A DNA stretch of 64,000 nucleotides, taken from Metarhizium brunneum. Lineage: Eukaryota > Ascomycota > Sordariomycetes > Hypocreales > Clavicipitaceae. A program made the translations under genes and the position numbers. This document shows, in pieces, positions 41,062-53,657 of the stretch. Every line of letters starts with the position of its first letter. The stretch's first letter is position 1. The notes under the pieces were generated by a model. That model saw only the letters and a program-made list of their open reading frames with translations. It was not told the DNA's origin and did not search any database. The DNA lies in contig NC_089428.1 in NCBI RefSeq assembly GCF_013426205.1, positions 2,356,001 through 2,420,000 on the forward strand. The letters are read 5' to 3'.

Positions 41062-42549
41062 ATGGCCGCTCTCCGACACGGGCACTATGCTCGCATAGCA
41101 TATAGAGCACTGTCCACACAAGCATCGTCAAGAAGCAGCTCTCTGCCACTTACAGCCGACGGCAAGTTCTGCAGTCCCCCCATCGCCACGTACGCCGAGA
41201 ATGCGTCGCCAGCCACGGTGTCTGGAGAAACGTCGCCTGCCCCTTTATCCGCCTTGCCCACGGGGGTTCTTTTCAGATCTCTGTTTGTAAACTCCATCTC
41301 TTCCAGGCCACATCTTCTGAGTCGGGCCATCTCCTTTATGGACTTCTTGACCCAGCCCAACAGGCCGTTCCTCTTTGACATCAACCGCAACAAACTACTT
41401 GCGTGGATCGTGAGAAGAGTGGCCTACAGACACTTTTGCGCCGGGGAATCAGGCAGCGAGGTCAGGCAAACGCTGAAGCGGTTCAAAACGATGGGATTCC
41501 GAGGAACAATTGTCACGTACGCGAGAGAGACGGTGTTTGACTACAACAAAAAGGGCGTCCAGGGCGTGGAAATGGCATCATTTTCAGGCAACCCCACGGA
41601 TCCGTGTCCAAACATACAGAGCTGGCGCAACGGCGTATTAGAGACCATCGACATGTTGGGACAAGGCGACCAACTAGCGGTCAAGTGTGTATCACGATGC
41701 CCAACTTCAGATACTCTCGACTAACCTCGCGTGATTGCTAGGATGACCGGCGCCGGTCCCCTGGTGACGGGGGCCCTTGCCGCCGGACAGCCGCTCCCCG
41801 AGCAAATGTCCGCGGCGTTGATGGCCATCGGCGACGAGTGCAAACAGCGCCAAGTGCGATTGCTCATAGACGCCGAGTCTCAGCTTTACCAGCATGCCAT
41901 TGCCCAAGCCGGCCTTGATCTCATGAAGGTGTACAACCGGGATGGCCAGGCCCTCGTATATAACACGTACCAAGCCTATCTGAAGGGCACGCCGTCGGCG
42001 ATAGAATCGCATCTGATGGCCGCCCTCGAGGGAAACTTCACACTGGGCCTGAAGCTTGTCCGCGGCGCTTACCTGGCCACGGAAAGGAGGGACCTTATCC
42101 ACGACACCAAGAGAAACACGGACGATGCTTACAACGCCATTGCCCACGGCGCGTTGCGCAGACACATGGGCAGCATGGGGGCCCGAGGCGGCCGCCCCTT
42201 TCCCTCTGTGAACCTGATGCTGTGCGGGCACAATAAGGAGAGTGTATTTGGCTCCTATGCGCTGCACCGGCAGCGTCTGCTGCAGGGCTTGCCGACCGTG
42301 CCTGTTGGGTTTGCTCAACTGCAGGGCATGTCGGACGAGATCAGCTTCGGGTTGCTACGGCTTGGGGAGAGGCAGGGGCCCGGGCCTGAAGTCTACAAGT
42401 GCTCGACTTGGGGAACGTTGATGGAGTGCCTTGGGTATCTCACGCGGCGGGCTCTTGAGAATAGAGACGCCGCGGGGAGAACGGTGGATGAGTACAGGGC
42501 ATTGAAGATGGAAGCGAAGAGGAGACTTAGGTCACTCATTCCCCTCTGA
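41062..42549 (+). CDS. prnD: mitochondrial proline dehydrogenase (PrnD/Put1 type)
   Basis: Two exons: 41062..41684 and 41742..42549, 476 residues. The N-terminus (MAALRHGHYARIAYRALSTQ) is a typical mitochondrial presequence. The (beta/alpha)8 PRODH domain shows RGTIVTYARE, QLAVKMTGAGPLVTGAL with the intron after Lys, RLLIDAESQLYQ, VYNTYQAYLKGTP, FTLGLKLVRGAYLATE, a C-terminal FGLLRLGERQ and YLTRRALENRDA, where the RR-x-x-x-EN motif contacts the proline carboxylate. It oxidises proline to P5C, passing electrons to FAD and ubiquinone at the inner membrane. With P5C dehydrogenase 1.9 kb upstream on the same strand it completes the degradative pathway. Confidence 0.96.
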
Positions 42550-43826
42550 GAGGTGAAGATTACCAGAGCAATATGCCCCCAGGTTCTATAGCGTTATAGG
42601 AAATTGCGCACCACTTGAAGTTGGTTCGGTTGCTTCCAGTGATTCTACTTCTTTCGCAGTGTGTATCCGGCAAGCTTAATTTCTACCATCTCTTTTTACG
42701 TCCCCGAAATGAGGAACATCTCAACTTCTAGCATGAAGGGGAGTATTTTCATTCTCAAGCCGTCCCCCAGACGCTTAGGGTCCCTCGCATAGGACCCCTT
42801 CAACTAAGTAATAAACTCGAGTTCATAGACACGCACATCTTTCGACGGACTACTTATCACGTCACGTTGCCGGTGACGAATAGATTCAGTTCCGGTATAT
42901 ACGGCTTCTAGGAGGGTGGCGCAGAAAGAGTGGTGGCATGGCTTGGTCTATTTTGTTTAAAGTGATGTCTCACTGACTCAACATCGCCGAGTATATTCTC
43001 GCATGCTTTCCGGTATATGATTCATTTCATCCAAGCTTCCCCAATCAAGAAATCGCACAAGGCAAGAACAAGGACTTGGCTTTGCCCATGGCAGGAAAGA
43101 CCTGATTACTCGTAGGAGCATTGACATTAAGAATCAAGATCTTGCGAGGCAAAATCCCAGTGCCATATATCTATGGGTGGTGTTTTTATTGTATGCCAAC
43201 TTCTCACCGCCCATCGCTGGCCAAGACTTTTCTTTGATCCTTTCACGCCACGGTAAAAGAACCGAGCCGAACGGCCCTGTCCTTGGAGCCAATGTTGATA
43301 TCAACACCTACTTCGTTCATTTCATGTCAATTCCTTATGACTTGTTCCACGTGAATAATGCCGATGCTCTCCTCTGTTTCTCATCAGCCACAGAACCTTG
43401 ACGGGCCATCACAAGACCCCTCTGCAGGCTGCCATCTTATTTTGCGATGATAAAACGGAACTCTTAGCAGCCAGAACCGAAGCCGTTAGAATGTGCAATA
43501 TAAGGTATAGAGTAAATCTGTGTCGCCCATACCCTAACAGATGCTCTAATTAGCCGATCAGGTGAGTTGCCAGGCACATATCCAAAGCAGGAAGAGGTAG
43601 TGCGTTGCAAAACCCTCGTTGTCGCAAGCTGAAACCGCACAAGGCGGAACGCAAAGCCACGTTGGCCCTGGCGCGTCTCGGGCGGTATATGGTCTTGCAG
43701 GGTAATATTTTGCCCTAATGCGACTGCGAGTTGGGCAGCTTAGGTAAAGTCCCGGTGATTCTCTTCCCTAGGCCGTATTCGAGCTCGTACATATAACTAA
43801 TGCGTCACCACATCATCGTAAAACTC
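42550..43826. other. intergenic, nothing recognised
   Basis: It separates the 3' ends of the proline dehydrogenase gene and the second regulator gene. It contains no convincing frame; an 74-codon frame near 43177 lacks any feature. Confidence 0.45.
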
Positions 43827-46041
43827 TCAACGGAACATGTCCAAAAGCCGCTGTACAGGCCAGGCATGGGTGTCTCGGTATTTCTCCACAACCATTCTGA
43901 TTGCCCGGCGCTCATACTGGTCTGTGAAGAAATCCCCGTATAACTGGATTCCAAACGTAGCATGAACAAGGGCAGGCGGCGATGCAGGGTTGCAAAGGCC
44001 AATTCCGCACTGCTCAAGTAGAAGAAGTCTCACTTCATTTTCGACGTGTCTCCAACTAGATCGAGAAGTTGCTTGTGCCCTGAAGGCTATCAGTCAAAGG
44101 GTAAGTAATAAAACTGTCGAGCCAAGCTTACCTGAGTTGAGGATTCTCGGCCACCAGTACTGATTTGGCCAAGAGACCAAGCTGCATGCTTGTCACTTCA
44201 ATATTCGATCGATACCAAACAGTGGGAAAGATCTCGCCTTTGGACTTGTCGGCTGGCTTCTTGTAAATGGGCTCGATATCGAAGAGAATATGCTTCTCAA
44301 GATGTTCGTGTTGATCCATCAGTCTCGCTAGCGAGTGATGAGCATTACCATAATGTCGACAAGAAAGCAAACGGTAGCACTCACCCCATTCATGTTCGGA
44401 GCCATCTCCCCATTTCCATTTTGCTACTTGAACTAGATGCATTACAGTCTTGTTTGCTCTGGAGGCACTGTGCCAAAACTCTGGGGGTAAAATCAACTGA
44501 GGAGCTTCGAGGCGTGTAAAGGAATGGTAGATTTCTTGTCTTAGAGCCATCCAGTAAGCGGCTTGCATCAAACTGCGACGGCCAAAGACAGATTGCGACG
44601 GCGGGCTTCGCAAGACAGCGTCTATGATGGCAAGAAAGTTAACTTGCTTCCCCGACCCCGATAGCAGGCTCCGTGGCTGTCCCGAGGGGGACGGCGAATC
44701 GTCTTCGTTGTCGATTTCCTCCAATTGCCGTAGGATAACGGCGGTGGCAACGATACTATCACGATAGTCATCATCCATAACGTCGTGAAACTGTCGGAGA
44801 GCAGGCATGCAGTGAAGCATATATTCCACGGCTGAGTGCTCATCCAGATTTGGGAGAAGTTGTCCATGGTAGAGTATGCCCTGTGGAGTCTTGTACTGCG
44901 GCAAGCGGCTCAAGTGACGGGCAGCTACTGCAAAAATGGCGTTTAGAAGATGAGGGTGGTCCCTAGCTCTGGTAGGTACAATCAGATGAAAGTGTCGACT
45001 CTCATCACACAAGTCAAACTGCATACTGTGAGAAAAGGAGATAGCAAGTACTCCATGGTGTGGGAAATTGTGCTTACCCAATGAGAGATTTCCTCAATGT
45101 AGTACCTGAGAAGACATGCCTCTTGAACATCCTCTAACGGAAAGACTCGTCTAGTGTCGTCCGAGACTGACATGCATGGTATGGATGATGTTTGGGTAGT
45201 GGGGGACGCTTGGGAAAGTGCTTGAGCGACACTAGATCCTCGCTGGTTCCCATTTCCGTTTCCGTATATGCCAGGGTTAAGCTGAGTGATGGAGGGCAAG
45301 TACGGTGCCTGCGTGCTTGGCGATTCTGGTTGCTTAAGACGCAATCCTTGATCGCTGCTAAAGCTTCCAGATGTCATTAAATTTGGGAAAAAATCAGAGG
45401 CCTCGGCTAGGATTGGGCGCAAGTCGGTGTCCATGGGCGAGCTGGTGGATGAATGGGATGGTGACGGCTGGGTAGGTTGAGTTTCGCCCAAGGCACGTCC
45501 CTCTGATGACACGACTCCCGGGCCAACAATTGTCGACCAAGGTGGTGATGGGCCTTGATCTGGAGTCAAAGGTTCTCGGGCAGCAGAGCCACCACGAGCG
45601 TGAAAGCGGACTGAGGGCCCGGTATCATCACGTTAGCATCAGCGACGTGTCGACTAGACTGAAAATACGCACAATGTCTCGCCTCACTATTGACCCATTT
45701 CTGGTCTTTGGAGAAACTTGCAACCGACCCATGCTTGAAGACTGTCTTTTTGACTGGCCGAGAGCATGGAAGCTTCTTCAGCTGGCATCGCCGGCATTTG
45801 GGGCGCTCTTCGTCACCTGCAGTAGTAGAGTCAGGGTATATTCTTGTCTGGAAGCACGCAACAGGGACTTCTTCAAAAGACCCTGCACGAATATTTGGGC
45901 GCACTCTGCTCACATTTGACGTGTTTTTCTATTTCTAGGTCAGTATAGTAGCTGCAGGCCTCGGGCGTTGAGAAAGGGCTCTGGTTGTACCAGACAGCAC
46001 TCACCTTTGCATTGCAGACAAGGTAGCTTTACCGCAGGCAT
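43827..46041 (-). CDS. Zn2Cys6 transcription factor
   Basis: Seven exons on the minus strand: 46005..46041, 45914..45928, 45673..45816, 45078..45610, 44385..45018, 44132..44327 and 43827..44079, giving 603 residues. The zinc cluster spans residues 8-35 (PCLQCKEKHVKC then DEERPKCRRCQLKKLPC). It is interrupted twice, so its middle sits on a 15-nt micro-exon. After a Ser/Pro/Gln-rich linker comes the fungal-specific regulatory domain, beginning LLRYYIEEISHWFDLCDESRHF and RDHPHLLNAIFAVAARHLSR. Other blocks are SLMQAAYWMALRQEIYHSF and KTVMHLVQVAKWKWGDGSEHEW. This layout fits the Fungal_trans_2 group. It may regulate the neighbouring GFA gene, with which it shares a 1.3 kb divergent promoter; there is no direct evidence for a link to the proline genes. 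Confidence 0.9.
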
Positions 46042-47297
46042 CTCCGGCACATACTATCACGCCGCCGCTTATGACACAATGGAACAACGGCACAGATCAG
46101 ACAATGATAGCAATCGAGTTGGACCCCCATCAACCGCGAAGGACAAAATCGGCGGCAGAGGGACAGTCAGGTACGGCCGTACGAATGCTCAAATCCGGGG
46201 AAGAATCAATGAGGAAAGAGGCGGCGAAGTTGAGCCGAAATTGGCAACGGCTAATGAAGAGTCCAATAGACGTAAGCAAAAGCCGATGACTTGGGGCTCA
46301 GCGAAATCTTGCGCTTGATGATTGGCAAATGGAGGCTGGAGGCGGGGACTGCATCAGCACCAGTACTCCGACGCAGTGGGTAGGGGCTCGGTAGTCAGTG
46401 TCTCAGTCTCTGCGTGCTGGGATGATTGAGAACATTGAATCATGTCAACGGCACGAAGTGCGGAGTACTGGCGATGAACAAATTCTTCGAAGAGGACTTG
46501 GTTTTGTCCAACGTGGAGGATTCAGGCAGCGCTCGAGCACCTGACTTGACTAGTCAAAGTCCATTGGCTGGTGAGACATTCTGGTTTCATGGCAGGTGCG
46601 GTCGACCAGACATGCTCCTTCCCAGAATGGCGTTGGTTGAAGCACTACTATGAAACCATGCAACCAACATTCAAACCACCCTCTTCAAAGGACCGTGAAC
46701 TTGCCTATCCTTCACCCGGCTTGATCTCCAAGTGTGATACACAAGATCTTGTGTTCATTCAGACAGCAGAGTTGCGCGCCTATTCCACTTCATGTGCACC
46801 CCCTAGTACAGTGGGACTTTGTTGCGCTGGCAGTCTCGCATCATCGTCACCTTGGGCTCTCTCTGCCACCAACGAAGCCAACGCGAAAGCCATGTAGCGC
46901 ACTGGGCAACGCATATGCAGTGCGACAGCCACGGTGAATTCCATGGCCGGCTAAAAAGCGAATTCGAATCACGAGAGCGGGCACCTCAACATGGAAGTCT
47001 GAAGGAAGGTGGCTGCTTGGGACCCCTTCATGCACGACATCAGCCGTGTAATATGAGTCACGGTGCTGAGGCCCAGGCAGCACATTTAATTATCAAGCGA
47101 CTCTCAGAGTGAGAGAGAGGCTGCTTCAACCTGTGCGGGGTTTTATAATTGGCAATTTGGCACTGCACTCACCATCCTAGCAACGGTATTTCTCCAACGC
47201 GTACCACAGATTCTGTACTCGAGGTCTGATGTGTATAAGAAGATAGAGACAGTCGCCCATCTCATCGAGGAGCTCCGACGCCGTCCACAACAGCAAC
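46042..47297. promoter_or_regulatory. divergent promoter region of second Zn2Cys6 gene and GFA gene
   Basis: No gene is supported here. Short frames overlap on the plus strand without domain character. Confidence 0.45.
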
Positions 47298-47906
47298 ATG
47301 GCGGACACAAAAGCATCCCGCCAACCCGTCACTGGCTCATGCCATTGCGGAACCATCAAATACGTCGCCTTCCTCACCCTGCCCCAGACTCACAATGAAT
47401 CGAACCCGCCGACCAAGCAAGAGCAGCGCATCTACCGATGCAATTGTACCATGTGTCACAAAGCAGGCTTCTTCCACGTCAGGGTCGCCAACAAAACTGA
47501 CGATTTTCTCCTTCTGTCGCCACTCGATCCCTTACAAGAATTAGGCGATTACTTGATCCACAACAAGGTCCTTCACTGGCTCTACTGCAAAACCTGCGGT
47601 GTACGGTGCTTTACATTTATGGGCACGGGAGAAGTGGTGGACCTCGATCTTGCAGAGCTGTGTGTGCCTGGGTATACGGACAAGGGCCAAAAAACTCGAG
47701 TTTGGAGAGCCAAAGAGGACGGGGGCCATCCCGAGTATGGGACTTATTTGAGTTTCAATGGCAACACGGTTGATGCTTCGTCAAAGTCGTTTGATATGAG
47801 GGAAATGGTGGAGCAAAAGTGCGTTCAGTTTTATGATTATCTGGCCGAGGGTGAGAAGCGACAACCCGTGCGGTACGGCCGGCCGCACCAGGGCGGCTGC
47901 TACTGA
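47298..47906 (+). CDS. GFA/CENP-V (glutathione-dependent formaldehyde-activating-like) protein
   Basis: Single exon, 202 residues. The zinc-binding Mss4-like fold is visible: GSCHCGTIKYVA at the N-terminus, YRCNCTMCHKAG (CxCxxC), and LYCKTCGVRCF at the third Cys pair. The C-terminal half has DLDLAELCVPGYTDKGQKTRVW and an FNGNTVDASSKSFDMREMVEQK helix. Family members bind zinc and a few react with the glutathione-formaldehyde adduct; most fungal members are uncharacterised. It is probably cytosolic. The longer insertion between the first and second Cys pairs (about 25 residues, NESNPPTKQE) is typical of fungal members. Confidence 0.92.
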   Translation: MADTKASRQPVTGSCHCGTIKYVAFLTLPQTHNESNPPTKQEQRIYRCNCTMCHKAGFFHVRVANKTDDFLLLSPLDPLQELGDYLIHNKVLHWLYCKTCGVRCFTFMGTGEVVDLDLAELCVPGYTDKGQKTRVWRAKEDGGHPEYGTYLSFNGNTVDASSKSFDMREMVEQKCVQFYDYLAEGEKRQPVRYGRPHQGGCY

Positions 47907-48195
47907 TATGTATGCAAAAAGCGATGAGGGCGACGGAGAGTTTTGTGCATCGAATAGCCGTCGGCGTATGCGCGCTAATCGCATACCAGAGCGTTCATGT
48001 CGTATTTGTCGCATCGGAAACAACGCTGGTATTGTGACGTGGCCTGGGCATCTCACGCCCCGGCCCTATTCAATTCAAAAGCGGCTCTCAAATCAGTCCA
48101 CACGATAGTAAAATGCATGCTGTTTATATCTTGGTTGCTCTGAATTCATGTCAACGCTCTCCGTGTCCTCTCCAGGCCGTCAAGATGAAAAGGGC

Positions 48196-48738
48196 CTACA
48201 GCTCCTTTTCCAAAACGACAAAATACAAGTCATCCCGCAAAGCCTGCCCATTCACAAGGTGCGCATAGGGGAACGGTCTCGTCTTCTCCGTCTTGGTGTA
48301 CCCCCTCCGAATATACCAATCCACGAGTTCCTTTCTCGGCCAAATAACCAGCATCTCCAGGACTCGCACGCCAAGTTCATCCCGCGCCATGTTTTCCGCC
48401 TCGGCCAGAATTCTTCTTCCCAATCCACCTGCTTGTCTGGTAGGATCGACGGCAAAGAGGCCGAAATATCCGATGCCGCCGGCTTTGCGCTCAATCTCGC
48501 AGCATCCTGCCAGTGCACCAGCCTCATCGTGTGCGACGAGCACCAGGCCGTTTTTTTGGTTGATTTTTGACACGACGCCTGCTTCATCGATGCGGTCGTC
48601 TGCAACAAGGTCTGCTTCTGTGGTCCAACCTGTGCGGCTGGATTCCCCGCGGTATGCGGACTTGACGAGTGCCTGGACGTCCCTGGCGTCAGCGTCTATG
48701 GCTTTGCGATACGTCAAATTTATTGTTGCGGAGCCCAT
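48196..48738 (-). CDS. GNAT N-acetyltransferase
   Basis: Single exon, 180 residues. The GNAT fold runs from YRKAIDADARDVQALVKSAYRG, through LVLVAHDEAGALAGCCEIE and GYFGLFAVDPTRQAGGLGRRIL, with the acetyl-CoA pyrophosphate loop Arg-Gln-x-Gly-Gly-x-Gly. It ends with VRVLEMLVIWPRKELVDWYIRRGYTKT, the family's Tyr-x-x-x-Gly-Tyr end. It resembles the fungal GNAT group often annotated as hypothetical acetyltransferases. The acceptor substrate is unknown and no targeting signal is seen. The gene is tail-to-tail with the GFA gene, 289 bp between. Confidence 0.92.
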   Translation of the reverse strand: MGSATINLTYRKAIDADARDVQALVKSAYRGESSRTGWTTEADLVADDRIDEAGVVSKINQKNGLVLVAHDEAGALAGCCEIERKAGGIGYFGLFAVDPTRQAGGLGRRILAEAENMARDELGVRVLEMLVIWPRKELVDWYIRRGYTKTEKTRPFPYAHLVNGQALRDDLYFVVLEKEL

Positions 48739-49531
48739 TGTGTCTTTGTGTGTAGTTGGGTGGTGAGGCAGCGGTCCGTGGTGGTGTAAGTGAAAGTGAC
48801 GCGGAAGTTGAACTACACCAGGCGAGGGCAGGCATCACTCCACATATAACCGCGAATATGAATGATGAACGATATTGAAGAAATTAGGGGCTCCCCGGCA
48901 TGTCAGGTGGAGGGCGCACGATTGGGCCAAAGTTGACAAGTGTTTGACAAGATGAACGCCACCTCTAGCCCCCTAGGGAAATAGCTCGGGCTTACCGGTG
49001 ACACAGAAGCTTCCAGACATTCGCAGTTCCCGTAACCGACTGTGGTCTCTAAACTTGTGAAAAGGGTCAATATATAATTCCGCGGGCTAGTCGATGCGAC
49101 TCTCGTTTGTCAATTGGTTCAGTTGTGGATGTCGGGGGCATTAGTACACGACACTGTCCATCGGTCAGCATCGTGACGCAAAGCGTTTATAATCGTAGCG
49201 GCCTTGCCCGTGAGCATTCAACCTCCACGGTGCACCATGAAGTGTAATGAATTGGCATCAAAAAGCCAAGCAGGAAACATGTGAACAGGTTGAAACCGTC
49301 AGTCAATTCAGTCTCCATTCAATACAAAAATTAAACCAATGAGCTCCATACTCGAAGAAGGCCGACGCAAGACATCGGGTATACTATTCCTAATTGCGCC
49401 GAAAGAGTCCCTCCAACAAAAGGTGAAGCAGCTCACCCAGTGTCCATTGGGTATATATATTTTCCTGATATTTATTACAATAGGTAGAATTTCATCTTTT
49501 TTTCCCCACTACACAATCACACATACCCTGC
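48739..49531. other. intergenic, GNAT promoter and receptor gene 3' flank
   Basis: No gene is recognised. The left part is the promoter of the GNAT gene and the right part the 3' flank of the RGS receptor gene. Confidence 0.45.
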
Positions 49532-51415
49532 TCACCTCTTCTGACGGCGACTGCGGACAAAACTCATGATTGAAGGGCCTCTCTCGGCAGAGGCACCCAT
49601 ATCAATGGACACTCGACGATCTTTGACAAACTTTGGCCACGTGTTGGTGAGAACTAGGTACTTGATGTGCTTCTCGGATTCGTCAAAAACAGTCTCGTCA
49701 AAGGACTCGGGGATCTCGCCCCAGAACTTGACACCGTCGGAATACGAGGTGCCAGCAGGGCGTCCCTTTTCCGAGGCTTGCGACGAAGTCTCCATGGACG
49801 TCTTTTGCGCGGCTTCTGGAAAATCAAAAGGGGTGGCAGGGTCGACGTCCACCTTGTCGCCGTACAGGGTGCGAGCAGATGCCTCAAAGACGGCCTCCAT
49901 CCTCTTGAGCTCCGTCGACGAAATGTTGATGGGGAACTCGGCGTCCTTGATGCTGATAAACTCGGCGTAGATGCGAAGAGCACTGTTGAACCTCTCGCGG
50001 ATAAGCTCCCTGGTGGTGCTGTCCTTGACACCATCGCGGACAGGCTGGGGCAGAGACGTCTTCCACTCGGCAACACTGGTCAGAAAGGCGATGTTTTCGC
50101 CGGAGAAGTCGCGGAGGGACGAGAATTCTTGAAGCGGCGTGGGGTTGCGCTCCAGGACGTACTCGAGCGCGCTCATGGTGAGGATGCTCTCCTGGGAATC
50201 GGTGGATTTGACGGAGCCGACGGTGGACTTGCGGCCGCTCATCAGGGAGTCGATGGCTGTGGAAGCGGTATTGACAGACTTGGCGCTGGAGCCCGTGTTC
50301 TTGTTCTTTCTCTCCCATTGCGCAATAGAGTCCAGGGTCTCTTGACGGAGAGTAGACGCTTGCACGACTTCCCAACAGGGCAGGAAAACAGTCAAAATTT
50401 CCAAGACCAATATCGAGATGCATATCCTACAACAGCGTTAGGTGACGCAGCCATGTAAATGCAAACGAGAGTGTCTCACCATTGAGGAGGCAGGAAGTAT
50501 TTGTTGACTGGTTCCATGGCAGGGACGTAAAGGGCAATGAGCCACATGGGAGTTGCGTGTAGACTAATACCGATCATCAGCACGGTTTGCCTCGACAGAT
50601 GTGACGAGATGAACCTACCCAGCCACCGCACAGCCAATCGTCTGCAATCTCCAGCCATGCGTGTCGTTGATGTTGCGAGACTTCCACAGGACGCAAGGGG
50701 CGACGATCCAGGCCCAGACGAATTGCCAGAAGATGCCGGGCCACCATTCCCAACCTCGGCCCATTTCCATCCTCTGCTCCATTTCCGTGCCGTAGACCTC
50801 GGTGCCGGGGATTCCCCAACCGCTGTGCCACTTCCGGGAGATCAACCACATGAGAATCGTAAGGAACAACTGTTGCGTGACATTTAGAAGGCTGCGGGCT
50901 GGCACTTTCATTCATCAAGGCTCTGCACTGACCTGGAAGCCCATTCCCATACTAACGAGAATCACCATTCGCGTGGTGTAATTCAGGCTCCTGAAGCGAT
51001 CCAAGAGGCCCATTCCCCTCCGCGACTTGGCCGGCCCGTCCACCTGGCGGTTGAGGTACTTCTTTTGGACCTTGGCGACGTAGAGGAACCTGCTGTTGGA
51101 GGCGTGAAACATGGCGATGCCGAGAGGCAGGTAGGTGCCCATGATCCAGTATTCGCAGTCGCCCGGGGCCAGGGCGCCGACCACGTAGCCGAGCTGGACG
51201 GAGAAGAAGTACAGGTGAAGCAGCACCACGGCGGCAAGGGACATGCCGATGCCACGGATGCGAAGAATCGGCGTGTCGCGGCGGTGGATGAGATATCCCA
51301 TGCCGCAGAGGAGCACAAACGTCCACACACACGCCCACGTTACCCACCAGATGCCAACGCCGTCCAAGTTGGCCTCCTTCTTGGAATCGGCCGTTACTCC
51401 GAACTCGGACCCCAT
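49532..51415 (-). CDS. 7TM receptor with cytosolic RGS domain (GprK type)
   Basis: Four exons on the minus strand: 50933..51415, 50619..50869, 50480..50563 and 49532..50426, 570 residues. Seven hydrophobic helices fill residues 1-295, including [53 protein letters not shown] and [18 protein letters not shown]. The cytosolic tail carries an RGS box at about 358-460: [52 protein letters not shown]. In filamentous fungi this 7TM-RGS fusion class both senses a signal and accelerates GTP hydrolysis by a G-alpha subunit. The first intron is placed so that the helix continues as FQ-LFLTIL. The C-terminus ([13 protein letters not shown]) is basic. Confidence 0.92.
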
Positions 51416-52304
51416 GATGCCGGCGACGATTAGAAGGCCAAATGTATACCGGTAAGGCGAGGAACAATGTAAAGAAGAAGCAAAAGTCTACACGGGAGTT
51501 GTAGAAACGACTCGGGAGGTGCGCCCGAGCAATGCGCCAGAAATGGTTGTCAACCCGTGTCTCGCTTGACAACTCGGCAAACAATACACATAGAGGCTTA
51601 AGCGTTCGTCTCGTCAGCGTTTATTTAGCAACTGCGCAACAGCGGAGGCGATTCAGCACCAGCCATAGGAGGGGGGGCTAGTATCATCAAGTGAAGACGG
51701 GATGCGAGGCGGTCCGGTAGACTCTGTCTGCTCGGGATCGGGCACCGGGGAGCTTTGGCAGAGAACGGCGGGCGTGAAGAATATATGTCGAGAGCAGGAG
51801 AAGTCGGCAAAAGAAACGTGAGGATGGATTAGGAAATGGGAGAAATGCCAAACGGGCGAGACGGCAGAGTGAGTACGACATGACTTGCCAACCCCCCCGT
51901 GGGCAATTGCATCCTGTTCTTGTTTGGATTCGGCGCAGAGCATGCCGAATCCACACCGCGGTGCCCCTAGTAGTCAAACATACGCCAGAAGCACTCACGG
52001 CAGCCTGGCCCTCTCTCCCTTTGTGTCTCTGTCTCTCTGTGTGTCTGCGACCAACGTGAGTTGATGAGTTGAGACGGGACGTGGGGATACAGGACGGGGA
52101 AAGCCCTTGCTTCTGCTTTCCCGCCCTGGCCATCTGTACATAGTACTACTCCGTACAACGAGCGCGAGTTAAACCTTGCCCATGGCCTTACTGGCCGGTG
52201 GTGTGTGCTGTCTCGCCCGGGGTGATTGGACCAGACGACACGCGCTGCGCGCTGGACAAGACAGCTGAGCCGAAATCGTGTGCATGTTGCATGTGGCTCG
52301 AATG

Positions 52305-52320
52305 TACGGAGTACTCCGTA
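52305..52320. repeat. 16-bp perfect palindrome of the TACGGAGTA family
   Basis: TACGGAGTACTCCGTA reads the same on both strands. Related elements occur at 52147-52156, 52384-52392, 53353-53362, 53658-53674 (tandem) and 58528-58536. Confidence 0.6.
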
Positions 52321-53657
52321 GTGAGTCTCCACGACCGACCCAGACGTGAACCATGGTGCGGGTTGGCCAAGGCCCTGCCTGGGTACGGAGTAGGGGATCG
52401 CGATATTCATCGGGCGCCGGAAACACGGGACCAGACGGTTGCTTATTGAAGGACCTGTTGGGTTGGGCTCCTGCGTCCGCCCCGGCCCCGGCGAGATGAG
52501 CCGTTGTATGTAACTCCATGTCTGGCTGCCCAGGGCGAACCTGGACGAGGAGAAACAGGCTGGTTGTGTGGGAGCAGCCGGGGGGACCCTGTGCCCAGGC
52601 TCGACCAGACGCAATGGAATTCGTCACGGCTGGGTTTCGATCGAGTCAGAAGCAAATCGACCCGATCAACGGGCAGAGAGAAGATCCTTTTTTCTAAAAC
52701 AAGGTCGGGAGGTGCAGTGGAGACGGAACAATACCTCGAGATAAAGTTGTCCTGATCAGCGGCCAAGGCTGGCATGCCCAAGACAATGAGTTGAGACGGT
52801 GGGGACGGGACATGTTGCCGCGCTAGAATCCAAGAAGCCACGCCGTCAACCTGTTGCCGGTACTAACTACGCCCTACGCTGGCACTTGGACGGCGTCTGG
52901 TTGTGTGCCGGACGGAATGCCGCCCAGGAGGGTGTGGATGGGGGGAGACAAGATATCTGCCCAGAGCGGCGTTCGCAGCGTGGCCCCGAGACGAAATGCC
53001 AATAACTAGTATCCGGCATCCAGTCGGGCAATGGTTTTACCCTGGTGATGCCAAATCTCTACCGTCTCGCGAATTAATTACCTCATCTTGGCGCACCGGC
53101 AAGGCTCGAGGGGCACCGGTCGGCAGCCGGAAACACCAGACCAGACATCGACCCTTTTACCGAGCGGCCGGCCATCTAGCCAGTGCCATCAAGAGAACGC
53201 CCCGGAATTGGCCCTAGCGGATGGCGGGAAGCCCCATGGTTCATTGTGTCTCTTGTTTTTCAGCTTTGGGCGGCCCCTTGCATACTTGTTGGCTTGGCTG
53301 TGGTGACATCCGATGAAATGCCCATACTACATGCATACATACTAGTACTCTGTACTCCGTACTCTCCAAAGATTGTTCGAGTTTGGCGATGGATACAATT
53401 TCGCATCGTTGGGTTTCTTCCTTGCAGCCAACAAACTACCAACCCGACCGAGGTCAACGCCGTCCCAGGTTCACGGGACCCGAAGCAATTGCAAGCCTCG
53501 CTCACATGGCGGCCTGAGTGTGTTGTGCCAAGCACGACTCTTGTTGGACGACGCCAACCAACAAGGACAAAACACTCAAGACCTGTCGCCCAGTTGCCCT
53601 GGATGAGTCCAGGACGGCCTCGATGGAACCGCGATACCCGGGGCTTGTTCAATGCGC

